A DNA stretch of 64,000 bases, from NCBI GenBank assembly GCA_016932995.1, contig JAFGBU010000020.1:35702-99701 (forward strand), read 5' to 3'. A program made the translations under genes and the position numbers. The DNA comes from Desulfovibrionaceae bacterium (GTDB taxonomy: Bacteria > Desulfobacterota > Desulfovibrionia > Desulfovibrionales > Desulfovibrionaceae). Under the pieces are notes generated by a model that was not told the origin of the DNA, made no database searches, and saw nothing but the letters and a program-made list of their open reading frames with translations. This document shows, piece by piece, positions 28,356 to 40,309 of the stretch (its first letter is position 1; each line of letters starts with the position of its first letter).

Positions 28356-28823
28356 ATGGAGCTGCGCAGAATCGAAGGCAAGCTGGACGCCAAGGGACTG
28401 AAGTTCGCCCTGATAGCGAGCCGTTTCAACGACTTCATCGTGGACAAGCTGATCAGCGGCGCCCTGGACTGCCTGACCCGCCACGGCGCGGACCCCAAGG
28501 ACCTGACCCTGGTCCGCGTGCCCGGGGCCTTTGAGACGCCCCTGGCGGCCAAGAAGCTGGCCGCGTCCGGAAAGTACGACGGAATCCTGTGCCTCGGCGC
28601 GGTGATCCGCGGGGCCACCCCGCACTTCGAGTTCGTGGCCGGCGAGTGCGCCAAGGGCGTGGCCATGGTCGGCCTGGAGACCGGCGTGCCCCTGGGCTTC
28701 GGCGTGCTGACCTGCGACACCCTGGAGCAGGCCATCGAGCGGGCCGGGTCCAAGGCCGGGAACAAGGGCGTCGAGGCCGCCCAGGCCCTGATCGAGACCA
28801 TCCGGGTGCTGGAGCAGATATAG
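28356..28823 (+). CDS. ribH: 6,7-dimethyl-8-ribityllumazine synthase
   Basis: 155 residues after CCCGGAGGAGTTGC. Lumazine synthase fold: [48 protein letters not shown] and the [11 protein letters not shown] segment. Combines the two ribBA/ribD-derived precursors to the substrate of RibE. nusB starts 4 bases after its stop. Confidence 0.97.
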   Translation: MELRRIEGKLDAKGLKFALIASRFNDFIVDKLISGALDCLTRHGADPKDLTLVRVPGAFETPLAAKKLAASGKYDGILCLGAVIRGATPHFEFVAGECAKGVAMVGLETGVPLGFGVLTCDTLEQAIERAGSKAGNKGVEAAQALIETIRVLEQI

Positions 28824-28826
28824 CCC

Positions 28827-29327
28827 ATGGGCAAACCGGCCGCGGCCAAGACCGGCAAAAGGCAGGGGGCCCGCCGCGAGGGCCGCACCCTGGCCTTCCA
28901 GGTCCTCTACGGCCTGGCCTTTGCCAAGACCCCGGACCCGGAGCAGGCCCTTGAGCTGGCCGTGCGCGACCAGGGCCCGTGCCCAGAGGCCGCGCTCAGG
29001 TTCGGCCGGGAGCTGCTCGCGGGCGTGGCCGGGCACCTCGAGGAGATGGACGCCCTGATCCAGCGCCTGTCCCGGAACTGGAAGCTGGAGCGCATCGCCA
29101 GGGTCGAGCTGGCCATCCTCAGGCTGGCCCTGTTCGAGATCGTGCACACCGAAATCCCGCTCAAGGCGGCCATCAACGAGGCCGTGGAGCTGTCCAAGCG
29201 CTTCGGGGACGAGAACTCGCGCAACTTCATAAACGGCATCCTGGACGCCGCGGCCAAGGAGGTCGAGGCCGGCGGGCTCGGGGTCCAGAGGAGCATCCAG
29301 GCCCCAAAGGGGACGCAACAGCCCTAA
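28827..29327 (+). CDS. nusB: Transcription antitermination factor NusB
   Basis: 166 residues. All-helical RNA-binding partner of NusE in rRNA antitermination. Visible: [39 protein letters not shown] and [29 protein letters not shown], all typical. Coupled with ribH, a very common pairing. Confidence 0.95.
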   Translation: MGKPAAAKTGKRQGARREGRTLAFQVLYGLAFAKTPDPEQALELAVRDQGPCPEAALRFGRELLAGVAGHLEEMDALIQRLSRNWKLERIARVELAILRLALFEIVHTEIPLKAAINEAVELSKRFGDENSRNFINGILDAAAKEVEAGGLGVQRSIQAPKGTQQP

Positions 29328-29338
29328 AGGAAACAGGA

Positions 29339-31849
29339 ATGGCCATAGGCAAATACGAACCCGAACTCATAGAGAAAAAATGGCAGGACAACTGGCGGGC
29401 CACGGGCTGCTTCGAGGTCGAGGTCGAGCCCTCGAGGCCCAAGTACTACGTCCTGGAGATGTTCCCCTACCCCTCGGGCAAGATACACATGGGCCACGTG
29501 CGCAACTACTCCATCGGCGACGTGGTCGCCCGGTACAAGCGCATGCGCGGCTTCAACGTCCTGCACCCCATGGGCTGGGACGCCTTCGGCATGCCCGCGG
29601 AGAACGCCGCCATCCTGAACAAGACCCACCCCGCGGCCTGGACCTACGCCAACATCGACGAGATGCGCACCCAATTGAAGCGCCTGGGATACTCCTACGA
29701 CTGGCGCCGGGAGCTGGCCACCTGCCACAAGGAGTACTACCGCTGGGAGCAGCTCTTCTTCCTCCGGCTCCTGGAAAAGGGCCTGGCCTACCGCAAGGAC
29801 TCGCCCGTGAACTGGTGCCGGTCCTGCCGGACCGTGCTGGCCAACGAGCAGGTCGAGGACGGCCGCTGCTGGCGCTGCGGCAATCAGGTCGAGCAGAAGC
29901 AGCTCGAGCAGTGGTTTCTGCGCATCACCGCCTATGCCGACGAGCTCCTGGAGCGCCTGGAGGACATGCGCCAAGGCTGGCCGGAGCGCGTCCTGGCCAT
30001 GCAGGGCAACTGGATCGGAAAGAGCTGGGGCGCGGAGCTCGGGTTCATGGTCAAGGGCTCAGACGAGCGCATCGACGTGTTCACCACCAGGCCGGACACC
30101 CTTTTCGGGGCCACGTTCATGAGCCTGGCCGCCGAGCACCCCATGGTCGAGCGCCTGATCAAGGACAGCCCCCGGGCCGCGGAGGTCAGGGCCTTCGCGC
30201 GCCGGGTCAGCAACATGGACCGCATCAAACGCTCGGCCGAGGACCTGGAAAAGGAGGGCGTGTTCACCGGGGCCTGGTGCCTGAACCCGGTCACGGGCGA
30301 GGACATGCCCATATACGTGGCCAACTTCGTGCTCATGGGCTACGGCACGGGCGCGGTCATGGCCGTGCCCGCCCACGACCAGCGCGACTTCGAGTTCGCG
30401 GCCAAGTACGGCCTGCCGGTCAGGGCGGTCATCAATCCCCCGGACCTGGCCGCCCAGGGCCGAACCCTGGACCCCGCGGACATGGCCGAGGCCTATCTCG
30501 GCCCGGGCCTGCTGGTCAACTCCGGGCCCTTTGACGGCCGGGACAACCAGGCGGCCAAAAAGGACATCGTCGAGCGCCTGGAGGCCGAGGGCCTGGGCAG
30601 GACAGCGGTCAACTACCGGCTGCGCGACTGGAACATCTCCCGCCAGAGGTTCTGGGGCGCGCCCATCCCGGTGGTCTACTGCGAGAGGTGCGGCCTGGTC
30701 CCGGTCAGGGAACAGGACCTGCCCGTGGTCCTGCCCGAGGACGCCCGGGTGCGCGAGGACGGCCGCTCGCCCCTGCCCCTGCTCGACGAGTTCGTGAACA
30801 CCGAGTGCCCCCGCTGCCAGGGCCCGGCCAGGCGCGAGACCGACACCATGGACACGTTCATGGAGTCCTCGTGGTACTTCTCCAGGTACACCGACTCCCG
30901 GCTGGACAGCGCGGCCTTCGACCCGGTCGCCCTGGCCTACTGGATGCCCGTTGACCAGTACATCGGGGGCATCGAGCACGCCATCCTGCACCTGCTCTAC
31001 TCGCGCTTCTTCACCAAGGCCCTGCGCGACCTCGGCTACCTCGAGTTCGACGAGCCCTTCGACAACCTGCTCACCCAGGGCATGGTCCTGAAGGACGGGG
31101 CCAAGATGTCCAAGTCCAAGGGCAACGTGGTCGATCCCGGGGCGATGATCGAGAAGTACGGCGCGGACGCCACCAGGCTGTTCATCCTCTTCGCCTCGCC
31201 CCCGGAAAAGGACCTGGAGTGGAGCGACCAGGGCATCGAGGGCGCGCACCGCTTCCTGGGCCGGCTCTGGCGCCTGGCCGAGGAGTTCGAGGGGCTGCTC
31301 GAACCCGTGCCGGCCTGCGCCCCGGCGGCCGGGGACCTCGGGCCCAAGGCCAGGGAGCTCAGGCGCAAGGAGCACGACACCGTGCGCCGGGTGACCAGGG
31401 ACATAGAGAACAGCTTCCAGTTCAACACGGCCATCGCCGCGGTCATGGAGCTGGTCAACGAGATATACCGGCTCAAGGACGAACTCAAGGACGAGGCCCA
31501 GGGCGTCCGGGTCCTGTCCTCGGCCATGGCCACGGCCCTGACCGTGCTCTCGCCCGTGGCCCCGCACATCTGCGAGGAGCTTTGGGAGGCCTCGGGACAC
31601 GCCGGGCACCTGTCCGAGGCCGCCTGGCCCGAGCACGACCCCTCGGCCCTGGCCACGGACCAGGTCGAGGTCATCGTCCAGGTCAACGGCAGGGTCAGGG
31701 GCAAGGCCGTGGTGGCCTCGGGCGCCCCGGACCAGGACCTGCGCCGGGCGGCCATGGACCTGGAGAACGTGGCCCGGCACCTGGAGGGCAAAATGGTGGA
31801 AAAGGTCATCATCGTCAGGGACAAGCTGGTCAACATCGTGGCCGCCTAG
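29339..31849 (+). CDS. leuS: Leucyl-tRNA synthetase
   Basis: 836 residues from ATG 29339, preceded by AAAGGAAACAGGA. Class I synthetase: HIGH-like HMGH in [15 protein letters not shown], a zinc-type [13 protein letters not shown]...CWRCG segment, an editing domain ([16 protein letters not shown]), and [10 protein letters not shown]. Adds leucine to tRNA-Leu. Ends 22 bases before lptE in the common leuS-lptE-holA order. Confidence 0.98.
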   Translation: MAIGKYEPELIEKKWQDNWRATGCFEVEVEPSRPKYYVLEMFPYPSGKIHMGHVRNYSIGDVVARYKRMRGFNVLHPMGWDAFGMPAENAAILNKTHPAAWTYANIDEMRTQLKRLGYSYDWRRELATCHKEYYRWEQLFFLRLLEKGLAYRKDSPVNWCRSCRTVLANEQVEDGRCWRCGNQVEQKQLEQWFLRITAYADELLERLEDMRQGWPERVLAMQGNWIGKSWGAELGFMVKGSDERIDVFTTRPDTLFGATFMSLAAEHPMVERLIKDSPRAAEVRAFARRVSNMDRIKRSAEDLEKEGVFTGAWCLNPVTGEDMPIYVANFVLMGYGTGAVMAVPAHDQRDFEFAAKYGLPVRAVINPPDLAAQGRTLDPADMAEAYLGPGLLVNSGPFDGRDNQAAKKDIVERLEAEGLGRTAVNYRLRDWNISRQRFWGAPIPVVYCERCGLVPVREQDLPVVLPEDARVREDGRSPLPLLDEFVNTECPRCQGPARRETDTMDTFMESSWYFSRYTDSRLDSAAFDPVALAYWMPVDQYIGGIEHAILHLLYSRFFTKALRDLGYLEFDEPFDNLLTQGMVLKDGAKMSKSKGNVVDPGAMIEKYGADATRLFILFASPPEKDLEWSDQGIEGAHRFLGRLWRLAEEFEGLLEPVPACAPAAGDLGPKARELRRKEHDTVRRVTRDIENSFQFNTAIAAVMELVNEIYRLKDELKDEAQGVRVLSSAMATALTVLSPVAPHICEELWEASGHAGHLSEAAWPEHDPSALATDQVEVIVQVNGRVRGKAVVASGAPDQDLRRAAMDLENVARHLEGKMVEKVIIVRDKLVNIVAA

Positions 31850-31871
31850 GCCGGGCCATGGAGGACGGGTC

Positions 31872-32372
31872 ATGAACAGGTCCAAGATTCTCACCCTGGC
31901 CGCCGCGGCCGCGGCGCTCCTGTGCCTGTCCTGCGGCTACCACTTGGCGGGCGAGGGGCCCCTGGTCCTGGACCAGGCCCACCGCGACCTGTTCATCGCC
32001 GAGGTCGGCAACCCGACCACCGAGACCTGGCTCGGCCCCAGGCTGCGCTCCCTGCTGCGCGACGAGCTGACCCGCCGCGGCCAGATCCGCTGGGTGGACC
32101 GGGGTCGGGCCAGCGCGCTGGTCAAGCTGGAGGTGACCAAGTTCTCGCGGGGCAGCGCGGTCTACGGCGTCGAGGAGCAGACCCTGCGCTACGAGGTCGA
32201 GCTGCGCTTCAGGGCCAGGATCGTGTCCGCGGTGGACAACACCCTGCTCTGGGACTCCGGCGAGATCACCCAGACCGAGCCCTACTTCGGCAACGAGCAG
32301 ACCGCCGCGGACAACACGGTCACCGAGCAGGCCGTGCGCAGGCTCGCCGAACGCATGTCCGAGAACTATTGA
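31872..32372 (+). CDS. lptE: LPS-assembly lipoprotein LptE
   Basis: 166 residues. Signal peptide with lipobox LCLSC (lipidated Cys near residue 21) followed by GYHLAGEGP, the hallmark start of LptE/RlpB. It plugs the LptD barrel in the outer membrane. Sequence is poorly conserved beyond the N-terminus; position between leuS and holA strengthens the call. Confidence 0.88.
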   Translation: MNRSKILTLAAAAAALLCLSCGYHLAGEGPLVLDQAHRDLFIAEVGNPTTETWLGPRLRSLLRDELTRRGQIRWVDRGRASALVKLEVTKFSRGSAVYGVEEQTLRYEVELRFRARIVSAVDNTLLWDSGEITQTEPYFGNEQTAADNTVTEQAVRRLAERMSENY

Positions 32373-32383
32373 GGCCTTGGACC

Positions 32384-33382
32384 ATGTCCCGGCCCGGCTT
32401 TTACTTCCTGGTCTGCCCGGACGCGGAGCTCATCCGCATGCGCGTCCGGGACCTGCTCGAAAAGGCCGGTCTTTCCGGCGCCCGGCGCAAGGTCTTCTGG
32501 GGCGACGAGGACCTGCCCGAGGCCTTCTGGCAGGATTTGTGCGTCAAAAGCCTGCTCGACGAGCCCAAGGCCCTGGTCCTGCGCCGGGCCCACGGCCTCA
32601 AGGTCGAGCTCTGGGACAAGATCGGCCGGGCCGCGGTCAACCAGGCCTCGAACGTCTGCGCCTTCTTCTGCCTCGAGGCCGAGTGGATCAAGAACAAGGC
32701 CCCGGTCCCGGCCGCGCTCACCAAACGCCCCATGTGGACCTTTGCCGAAAAGAACGACCGCATCTGGAAGTCACCGGGCCTGGACGAGCCGGGCCTGGCC
32801 GGGTTCGTCAGGGACTGGGCCGGGCAAAAGGGCCTGGACCTCGGGCCCGGGGCCCTGGCCGCCCTGTGCCGGGTCCTGCCCCGGGACGCGGTCCACGCCA
32901 GGCTGGAGCTGGGCAAGATCGAGCTGGCCGCGGGCGACTCGGGCCGAGTCCTGGCCGGCCACGCCGAGCTCATCCCCCCGCACGGGGACATGGATTTCTT
33001 CGAGTTCATGGAGGCCCTCACCCGGGGCGGCGGGACCCGGGCCTGGAAACGGGTTTTGGACAACCACCTCGAGCCGGACAAGGACTGCCTGCTCTTCCCC
33101 CTGGTCCGGTACATGACCGGCCAGGCCCGCAGCATGTGGATGCTCGTCTGCGGGGAGGAGCACAAGGTGCGCATGCATCCCTACGCCAAGAAGCTCGGCC
33201 TGGCCCTGGCCACCCGGCTCGGCCAAAAGCGCATCGCCCGGATCCTGGACCTGGCCATGGAGGCCGAGTCCGCGGTCAAGGGCGGGGAGCGCAACCCGGA
33301 ACAGGCCCTGGAGATGTTCGTGGCCGATCTGTCCGGGCTGTTCGCCTTGGAGAACCCGGACCGGACGGCCCGCCGCCGTTGA
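32384..33382 (+). CDS. holA: DNA polymerase III delta subunit
   Basis: 332 residues from ATG 32384. HolA opens the beta clamp within the clamp loader. N-terminal YFLVCPDAELIRMRVRDLL and LVLRRAHGLKVELWDKI fit the degenerate RecA-like delta domain without a Walker A. The middle and C-terminal parts (ELGKIELAAGD, FMEALTRGGG) match the delta pattern loosely. The leuS-lptE-holA order is the main support; divergence is greater than usual. Confidence 0.75.
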   Translation: MSRPGFYFLVCPDAELIRMRVRDLLEKAGLSGARRKVFWGDEDLPEAFWQDLCVKSLLDEPKALVLRRAHGLKVELWDKIGRAAVNQASNVCAFFCLEAEWIKNKAPVPAALTKRPMWTFAEKNDRIWKSPGLDEPGLAGFVRDWAGQKGLDLGPGALAALCRVLPRDAVHARLELGKIELAAGDSGRVLAGHAELIPPHGDMDFFEFMEALTRGGGTRAWKRVLDNHLEPDKDCLLFPLVRYMTGQARSMWMLVCGEEHKVRMHPYAKKLGLALATRLGQKRIARILDLAMEAESAVKGGERNPEQALEMFVADLSGLFALENPDRTARRR

Positions 33383-33410
33383 CCTCGGACCCCAAGAACT
33401 GGCATCCTGA

Positions 33411-33450
33411 TTTTCGGCGGGAGCGGTTTTGGCATTCCGGCCGCCGAAAA
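33411..33450 (+). repeat. Inverted repeat in the radC leader
   Basis: TTTTCGGCGG at 33411 and CCGCCGAAAA at 33441 form a perfect 10-bp stem with a 20-base loop. It lies 18 bases before the radC ATG and also contains an upstream in-frame TTG at 33429. No T-run, so not a plain terminator. Confidence 0.5.
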
Positions 33451-33467
33451 ACAGCCGCCAAAGGGAC

Positions 33468-34145
33468 ATGGCCAAGGACCCCCACTACGCAGGCCACCGG
33501 CAAAGGCTCAGGCAGCGAATCCTCAAGGACCCCAAGGCCCTGGCCGACTACGAGGTCCTGGAAATGGTCCTGGGCCAGGTCTTGCCCAGGCTGGACACCA
33601 AGCCCCTGGCCAAGGCCCTTTTGGCCGAGTTCAAGGACCTTTCCGGCGTGTTCCGGGCCCCGGCCGACAGGCTGGCCGGGATCAAGGGCCTGGGCCCGGC
33701 CGTTGAGGCCCACTGGGCGCTTCTGGCCGAGCTCATGGCCCGGCTGTCCGAGGCCCCGATCAGGCGGGGCGAGGTGTTGAGCGGGCCGGAGACGGTCGCC
33801 CAAGCGGCCAAGGCCAGGATCGGGAACAAGCCGAGGGAGGAGTTCTGGGTCGCGCTGGTGGACAACAAGAACCGGGTCATCGCCTGGGAGCAGATCGGCG
33901 CGGGCACCGTGGACCAGATGGCCGTGTATCCCAGGGAGGTCCTGGGCCTGGCCCTGAGCCGCCAGGCCTCGGGGGTGATCCTGGTCCACAACCACCCGGG
34001 CGGGGACCCCAGGCCCTCGCGCGAGGACCTGGACCTGACCCGGCGCATGGTCCGCGCCGCCGAGGACCTGGGCCTGCGCGTCCTGGACCATTTGGTGGTC
34101 GCGGGCACAGAGCATTTCAGCTTCCAGGAGCGGGGGCTCCTCTAG
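33468..34145 (+). CDS. radC: RadC family JAB-domain protein
   Basis: 225 residues from ATG 33468 (AAAGGGAC before it); the longer TTG start at 33429 falls in an inverted repeat. N-terminal helix-hairpin-helix-like part (IKGLGPAVEAHWALL) and a C-terminal JAB/MPN metalloprotease-like domain with HNHPGGDPRPSREDLDLT. Often called a DNA repair protein, but that role is doubtful; it may be a deubiquitinase-like hydrolase. Followed at 10 bases by acyP. Confidence 0.92.
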   Translation: MAKDPHYAGHRQRLRQRILKDPKALADYEVLEMVLGQVLPRLDTKPLAKALLAEFKDLSGVFRAPADRLAGIKGLGPAVEAHWALLAELMARLSEAPIRRGEVLSGPETVAQAAKARIGNKPREEFWVALVDNKNRVIAWEQIGAGTVDQMAVYPREVLGLALSRQASGVILVHNHPGGDPRPSREDLDLTRRMVRAAEDLGLRVLDHLVVAGTEHFSFQERGLL

Positions 34146-34155
34146 GGAGGCGGCC

Positions 34156-34431
34156 ATGGCCGACAGCCTGCAGGCCATTGTCAGCGGCCTTGTCCAGGGC
34201 GTGTTCTTCCGGGCCTGGACCAGGGACCAGGCCCGGCTGCTCGGGCTCAGGGGCTGGGTGCGCAACCTGCCGGACGGCACAGTGGCCGTGCTGGCCCAGG
34301 GACCGAAAAAGGACCTGGACAGGTTCGAGGCCCTGCTCTGGGAGGGGCCGCCCGACTCAAGGGTCCGGGAGGTCGCGGCCAAGCGCGTGGAGTGGTTCGA
34401 GGACTATGCGGATTTCGATATCCGCAGGTGA
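34156..34431 (+). CDS. acyP: Acylphosphatase
   Basis: 91 residues. Hydrolyses acyl-phosphates. Visible: VSGLVQGVFFRAWTRDQA with the phosphate-binding arginine, GLRGWVRNLPDGTVAVLAQG with the catalytic Asn. It may act on acyl-phosphate pools also made by PlsX. Short gap to radC suggests co-transcription. Confidence 0.93.
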   Translation: MADSLQAIVSGLVQGVFFRAWTRDQARLLGLRGWVRNLPDGTVAVLAQGPKKDLDRFEALLWEGPPDSRVREVAAKRVEWFEDYADFDIRR

Positions 34432-34453
34432 CCCCGGCCGCGGCCCGAGCCTT

Positions 34454-34488
34454 GCCTTTGACTGAAAAGGCATTATTGGGTCAATGCC
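34454..34488 (+). promoter_or_regulatory. Mutually exclusive hairpins in the lon leader
   Basis: GCCTTT (34454) can pair with AAAGGC (34466), while GGCATT (34469) can pair with AATGCC (34483); both use the same GGC, so only one hairpin can form. It lies about 53 bases upstream of the lon ATG and after acyP. A TTGACT (34458) sits inside, so it may also be promoter DNA. Confidence 0.35.
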
Positions 34489-34540
34489 GGACGCGCCCTG
34501 CGCCGGACTTCGGGAACCGCCCCAAGGACAAAGGACGTTC

Positions 34541-37096
<2,556 letters not shown>

Positions 37097-37150
37097 ACCC
37101 GGTTCGGCCCGGCCTCGGCCTGAGCGCGCCTGTCCCGGGCCGGCGCGGCC

Positions 37151-37180
37151 TTGACAGCGCCCGGCCAAGGAACGTATTTT
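37151..37180 (+). promoter_or_regulatory. Sigma-70-type promoter of the CsgG-like gene
   Basis: TTGACA (37151) and TATTTT (37175) with an 18-base spacer, 61 bases before the ATG of the next gene, after the end of lon. Confidence 0.55.
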
Positions 37181-37241
37181 CCCGGCCATCCCTCGACAAG
37201 GGCCCGCGCCCCCTGTTTTGACTCCAACAACGGAGGATTCC

Positions 37242-37991
37242 ATGAAAAGACTTTTGATGGCGAGCGCCGCCCTGACCCTGATCCTGGCCCTGGCCGTCCC
37301 GGGCCTGGCCGACACCAAGGTCAGCGTGCAGTCCTCCGGCCCCACGGTAAACGAGGTCGCGACCTACGACGGCCCCAGGGCCAGGATCGCGGTGGCCAAC
37401 TTCAAGTGCAAGGCCGCCAAGTGCGGCGGGGAGATAGGCGAAGGCCTCTCGGACATGCTGGCCACGGCCCTGTTCAACTCCAACCGGTTCATCGTGCTCG
37501 AGCGCGGCCAGGGCCTGGACGACATCAAGCAGGAGCTGGCGCTCATGGACTCCGGGTACGTGGAAAAGGGCAAGGGCGCCGAGAAGGGCTCCATGGAGGG
37601 CGCGGACATCATGCTCATGGGCGCGGTCACGGCCTTTGAGCCCGACGCCTCGGGGATCGGCGGCGGGTTCGGCGGCGGGCTCCTGGGCACCGTGCTCGGC
37701 GGCATCGCCGGGGGCAAGAAGGAGGCCTACATAGCCGCGGACCTCAGGCTCGTGGACGTGCGCCGGGCCCGGGTCATCAACTCGACCAAGGTCGAGGGCC
37801 GGGCCACGGACTGGAAGCTCGGCGGGGCCCTGGGCGGACTGGCCGGCAACGTGGCCCTGGGCGGGGCCCTGGGCGGCTACAAGAACACGCCCATGGAAAA
37901 GGCCATCAGGGACATGCTCGACGCCGCGGTGGCCGAGATATCCAAGCTGGTCCCGGAGAACTACTACCGGTACAAGCCGGCCCGGCGCTAG
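37242..37991 (+). CDS. CsgG/HfaB-family secreted protein
   Basis: 249 residues after CAACGGAGGATTCC. Signal peptide ends near residue 23 (GLADTK), with no lipobox Cys. CsgG-like core: RARIAVANFKCKAAKCGGEIGEGLSDMLATALFNSNRFIVLERGQGLDDI. Glycine-rich middle (GIGGGFGGGLLGTVLGGIAGG). CsgG forms curli export pores, but many bacterial relatives lack curli genes and act as periplasmic or outer-membrane proteins of unknown role; none of csgABEF is present. Monocistronic by context. Confidence 0.8.
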   Translation: MKRLLMASAALTLILALAVPGLADTKVSVQSSGPTVNEVATYDGPRARIAVANFKCKAAKCGGEIGEGLSDMLATALFNSNRFIVLERGQGLDDIKQELALMDSGYVEKGKGAEKGSMEGADIMLMGAVTAFEPDASGIGGGFGGGLLGTVLGGIAGGKKEAYIAADLRLVDVRRARVINSTKVEGRATDWKLGGALGGLAGNVALGGALGGYKNTPMEKAIRDMLDAAVAEISKLVPENYYRYKPARR

Positions 37992-38208
37992 CGTTTTTCA
38001 AACGAAAAACACCCCGCGCACAGGACGGGCGCCTGAAGCTGTCAAGCAGGACTTGAAGCCGGGGGCCGCGGCGGCCTCTGCTCCATAGCCGAGAAACGCG
38101 GCGGCTCATTGACCGGCCGGGGTTTTTGTGCTTTGAACTGAGGCTGCCTCCGGGGGGGGAGGCGTTCTTCCACCAATGCATGTCAACATCTTTTCAGGGG
38201 GGATGGGA

Positions 38209-39348
38209 ATGAAACTCAAGGGACTGGTTCTCGCTCTGGCCATGGCCTTTCTGGTGTCGGCCTGCTCAACTGAGCCCGAAAGCGTCAAGATCGGGGCCGT
38301 GCTCTCGGCCACGGGTCCGGCCTCCTTTCTGGGCGAGCCGGAAAAGAACACCATGCAGATGCTCCAGGAGGAGATCAACGCCAAGGGCGGGGTCCTGGGC
38401 AAGAAGCTGGAGATCGTCATCTACGACGACGAAACCGACGTGAACAAGTGCGTGCTGGCCGCCAAAAAGCTCCTGGACAAGGACGGCGTGGTCGCGGTGG
38501 CCGGGCCCAGCGTCTCGGGCAACACCCTGGCGATCATCAAGTTCTTCGAGGAGGCCAAGATACCGCTGGTCTCCTGCGCGGCCTCGGAAAAGATCGTCAC
38601 CCCGGTCAATGCCTGGGTCTTCAACACCCCGCAGCTCGACCGCCACGCGGTGACCAGGATCATGCTCGACGCCAAGGCCAAGGGCCTGAATAACATCGCC
38701 ATCATCACCGTGTCCAACGGCTTCGGCCAGAGCGGCCGGGCCGTGCTCCAGGAGCTCCTGCCGCCCAACGGGTTCAACCTCGTGGCCGACGAGGTCTACG
38801 GGCCCAAGGACACGGACATGACCGCCCAACTGACCAAGATCAAGGCCGCGGGCGCGGACGCCATCATCTGCTGGGGCACCAACCCCGGGCCCGCGGTGGT
38901 CGCCAGGAACCGCGTCCAGCTCGGCATCGACACCCCGCTGTACATGAGCCACGGCGTGGCCTCCAAGAAGTTCATCGAGCTGGCCGGTCCGGCCGCCGAG
39001 GGCATCATGCTCCCGGCGGGCAGGCTCATCGTGGCCGACCAGATCCCGGACGACAACCCGCAAAAGCCCCTGCTTTTGAGCTACGCCAAAGCGTACACCG
39101 AGAAGTACAACGCCCCGGTGTCCACCTTCGGCGGCCACGGCTGGGACTCCATAAAGCTCATCGTCGAGGCCATCAACATGGGCAAGTCCGCCAAGCCCGC
39201 GGACATCAGGGACAACCTGGAGAAGATCAAGGGCTTCGTGGGCACCGGCGGGGTGTTCAACTACTCGCCCGAGAACCACAACGGCCTGGACGAGAACGCC
39301 TTTGTCATGGTCGTCATCAAGGACGGCGACTGGAAGATAATGGACTGA
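38209..39348 (+). CDS. livK: LIV-type ABC transporter substrate-binding lipoprotein (cassette 1)
   Basis: 379 residues from ATG 38209 with GGGGGGATGGGA upstream; an earlier ATG lacks a ribosome binding site. Lipobox LVSAC, then the Peripla_BP_6 fold: VKIGAVLSATGPASFLG and INAKGGVLGKKLEIVIYDDE. Binds branched-chain amino acids or related ligands in the periplasm for the LivHMGF complex encoded after a terminator. Ligand identity is unknown; a linked phenylacetate-CoA ligase hints at aromatic acids. Confidence 0.9.
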   Translation: MKLKGLVLALAMAFLVSACSTEPESVKIGAVLSATGPASFLGEPEKNTMQMLQEEINAKGGVLGKKLEIVIYDDETDVNKCVLAAKKLLDKDGVVAVAGPSVSGNTLAIIKFFEEAKIPLVSCAASEKIVTPVNAWVFNTPQLDRHAVTRIMLDAKAKGLNNIAIITVSNGFGQSGRAVLQELLPPNGFNLVADEVYGPKDTDMTAQLTKIKAAGADAIICWGTNPGPAVVARNRVQLGIDTPLYMSHGVASKKFIELAGPAAEGIMLPAGRLIVADQIPDDNPQKPLLLSYAKAYTEKYNAPVSTFGGHGWDSIKLIVEAINMGKSAKPADIRDNLEKIKGFVGTGGVFNYSPENHNGLDENAFVMVVIKDGDWKIMD

Positions 39349-39376
39349 TCGGCCCGGGCACGGGACAGAACGCGCA

Positions 39377-39412
39377 GCCCGGAGGGGGACCGGCCCCCTC
39401 CGGGCCGTTTTT
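39377..39412 (+). terminator. Strong terminator-like hairpin between livK and livH
   Basis: GCCCGGAGGGGG pairs with the complementary CCCCCTCCGGGC, followed by CG and TTTTT. Placed between the binding protein and the permease genes, it should allow more livK than permease mRNA by partial read-through. Confidence 0.85.
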
Positions 39413-39427
39413 AACGGAAAGCGGCCT

Positions 39428-40309
39428 ATGGACTCCGCCAGCCTGCTCCAATTCCTGATCTCCGGGCTGACCGTGGGAAGCACCTACGGCCTCACCGCCC
39501 TGGGCTTCACCATCATCTTCAACACCACCGGAATCATCAACTTCGCCCAGGGCGAGTTCGTCATGCTCGGGGGCATGCTCAGCGTGTTCTTCATGCGCAT
39601 TGCGGGCCTGGACGAGGCCTCGGCCATTGTCCTGGCCGTGGCCGCGGTGACCCTGGCCGGCGCGCTCATCGAGCGCTTCACCATCCGGCCGGTCAAGGAC
39701 GCCTCGATCATCAACCTGATCATCATCACCATCGGGGTGTCCATATTCATCCGCGGCCTGGCCATGCTCGCCTGGGGCAAGGACACCTTCGCCCTGCCGC
39801 CCTTTTCCGGGGACGCGCCCATCGCCCTGTTCGGCGCCGTGGTCATGCCCCAGAGCATCTGGGTCCTGGCCATCAGCCTGCTCATCCTCTCCGGGCTCAA
39901 GGCCTTTTTCTCGGGCACCATCTACGGCAAGGGCATGCTCGCCTGCGCCCAGGACAAAAAGGCCGCCTACCTGGTGGGCATAAGCGTGGAGCGCATGGTC
40001 CTTCTGTCGTTCATGATCTCGGGCCTGGTCGGGGCCGTGGGCGGGGCGATCCTCGCGCCCATCACCCTGACCTCGTTCGACGTCGGGGTCATCCTGGGCC
40101 TCAAGGGCTTTGCGGCCTGCATCCTGGGCGGCCTGGGCAACCCCTTCGGGGCCGCGGCCGGGGGGCTCATCCTCGGGGTGCTCGAGTCCTTCGGGGCCGG
40201 GCTCCTGTCCTCGGCCTACAAGGACGCGTTCGCGTTCATCATCCTGCTCCTGCTCCTGTTCGTCAGGCCCTCGGGGCTGTTCGGGACCAGGGAGGCCAAG
40301 AGGGTCTGA
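39428..40309 (+). CDS. livH: LIV-type ABC permease LivH (cassette 1)
   Basis: 293 residues. Inner-membrane permease with multiple hydrophobic segments; typical LivH opening GLTVGSTYGLTALGFTIIF and GIINFAQGEFVMLGG. The EAA-like LVGISVERMVLLSFMISGLVGAVGG region and GLGNPFGAAAGGLILGVLE are characteristic. Overlaps livM by one base. Confidence 0.95.
   Translation: MDSASLLQFLISGLTVGSTYGLTALGFTIIFNTTGIINFAQGEFVMLGGMLSVFFMRIAGLDEASAIVLAVAAVTLAGALIERFTIRPVKDASIINLIIITIGVSIFIRGLAMLAWGKDTFALPPFSGDAPIALFGAVVMPQSIWVLAISLLILSGLKAFFSGTIYGKGMLACAQDKKAAYLVGISVERMVLLSFMISGLVGAVGGAILAPITLTSFDVGVILGLKGFAACILGGLGNPFGAAAGGLILGVLESFGAGLLSSAYKDAFAFIILLLLLFVRPSGLFGTREAKRV

Noticed and set aside
34432..34540. CIRCE or sigma-32 heat-shock element before lon
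   Set aside because: No TTAGCACTC-N9-GAGTGCTAA repeat and no CTTGAA/CCCCAT pair was found.
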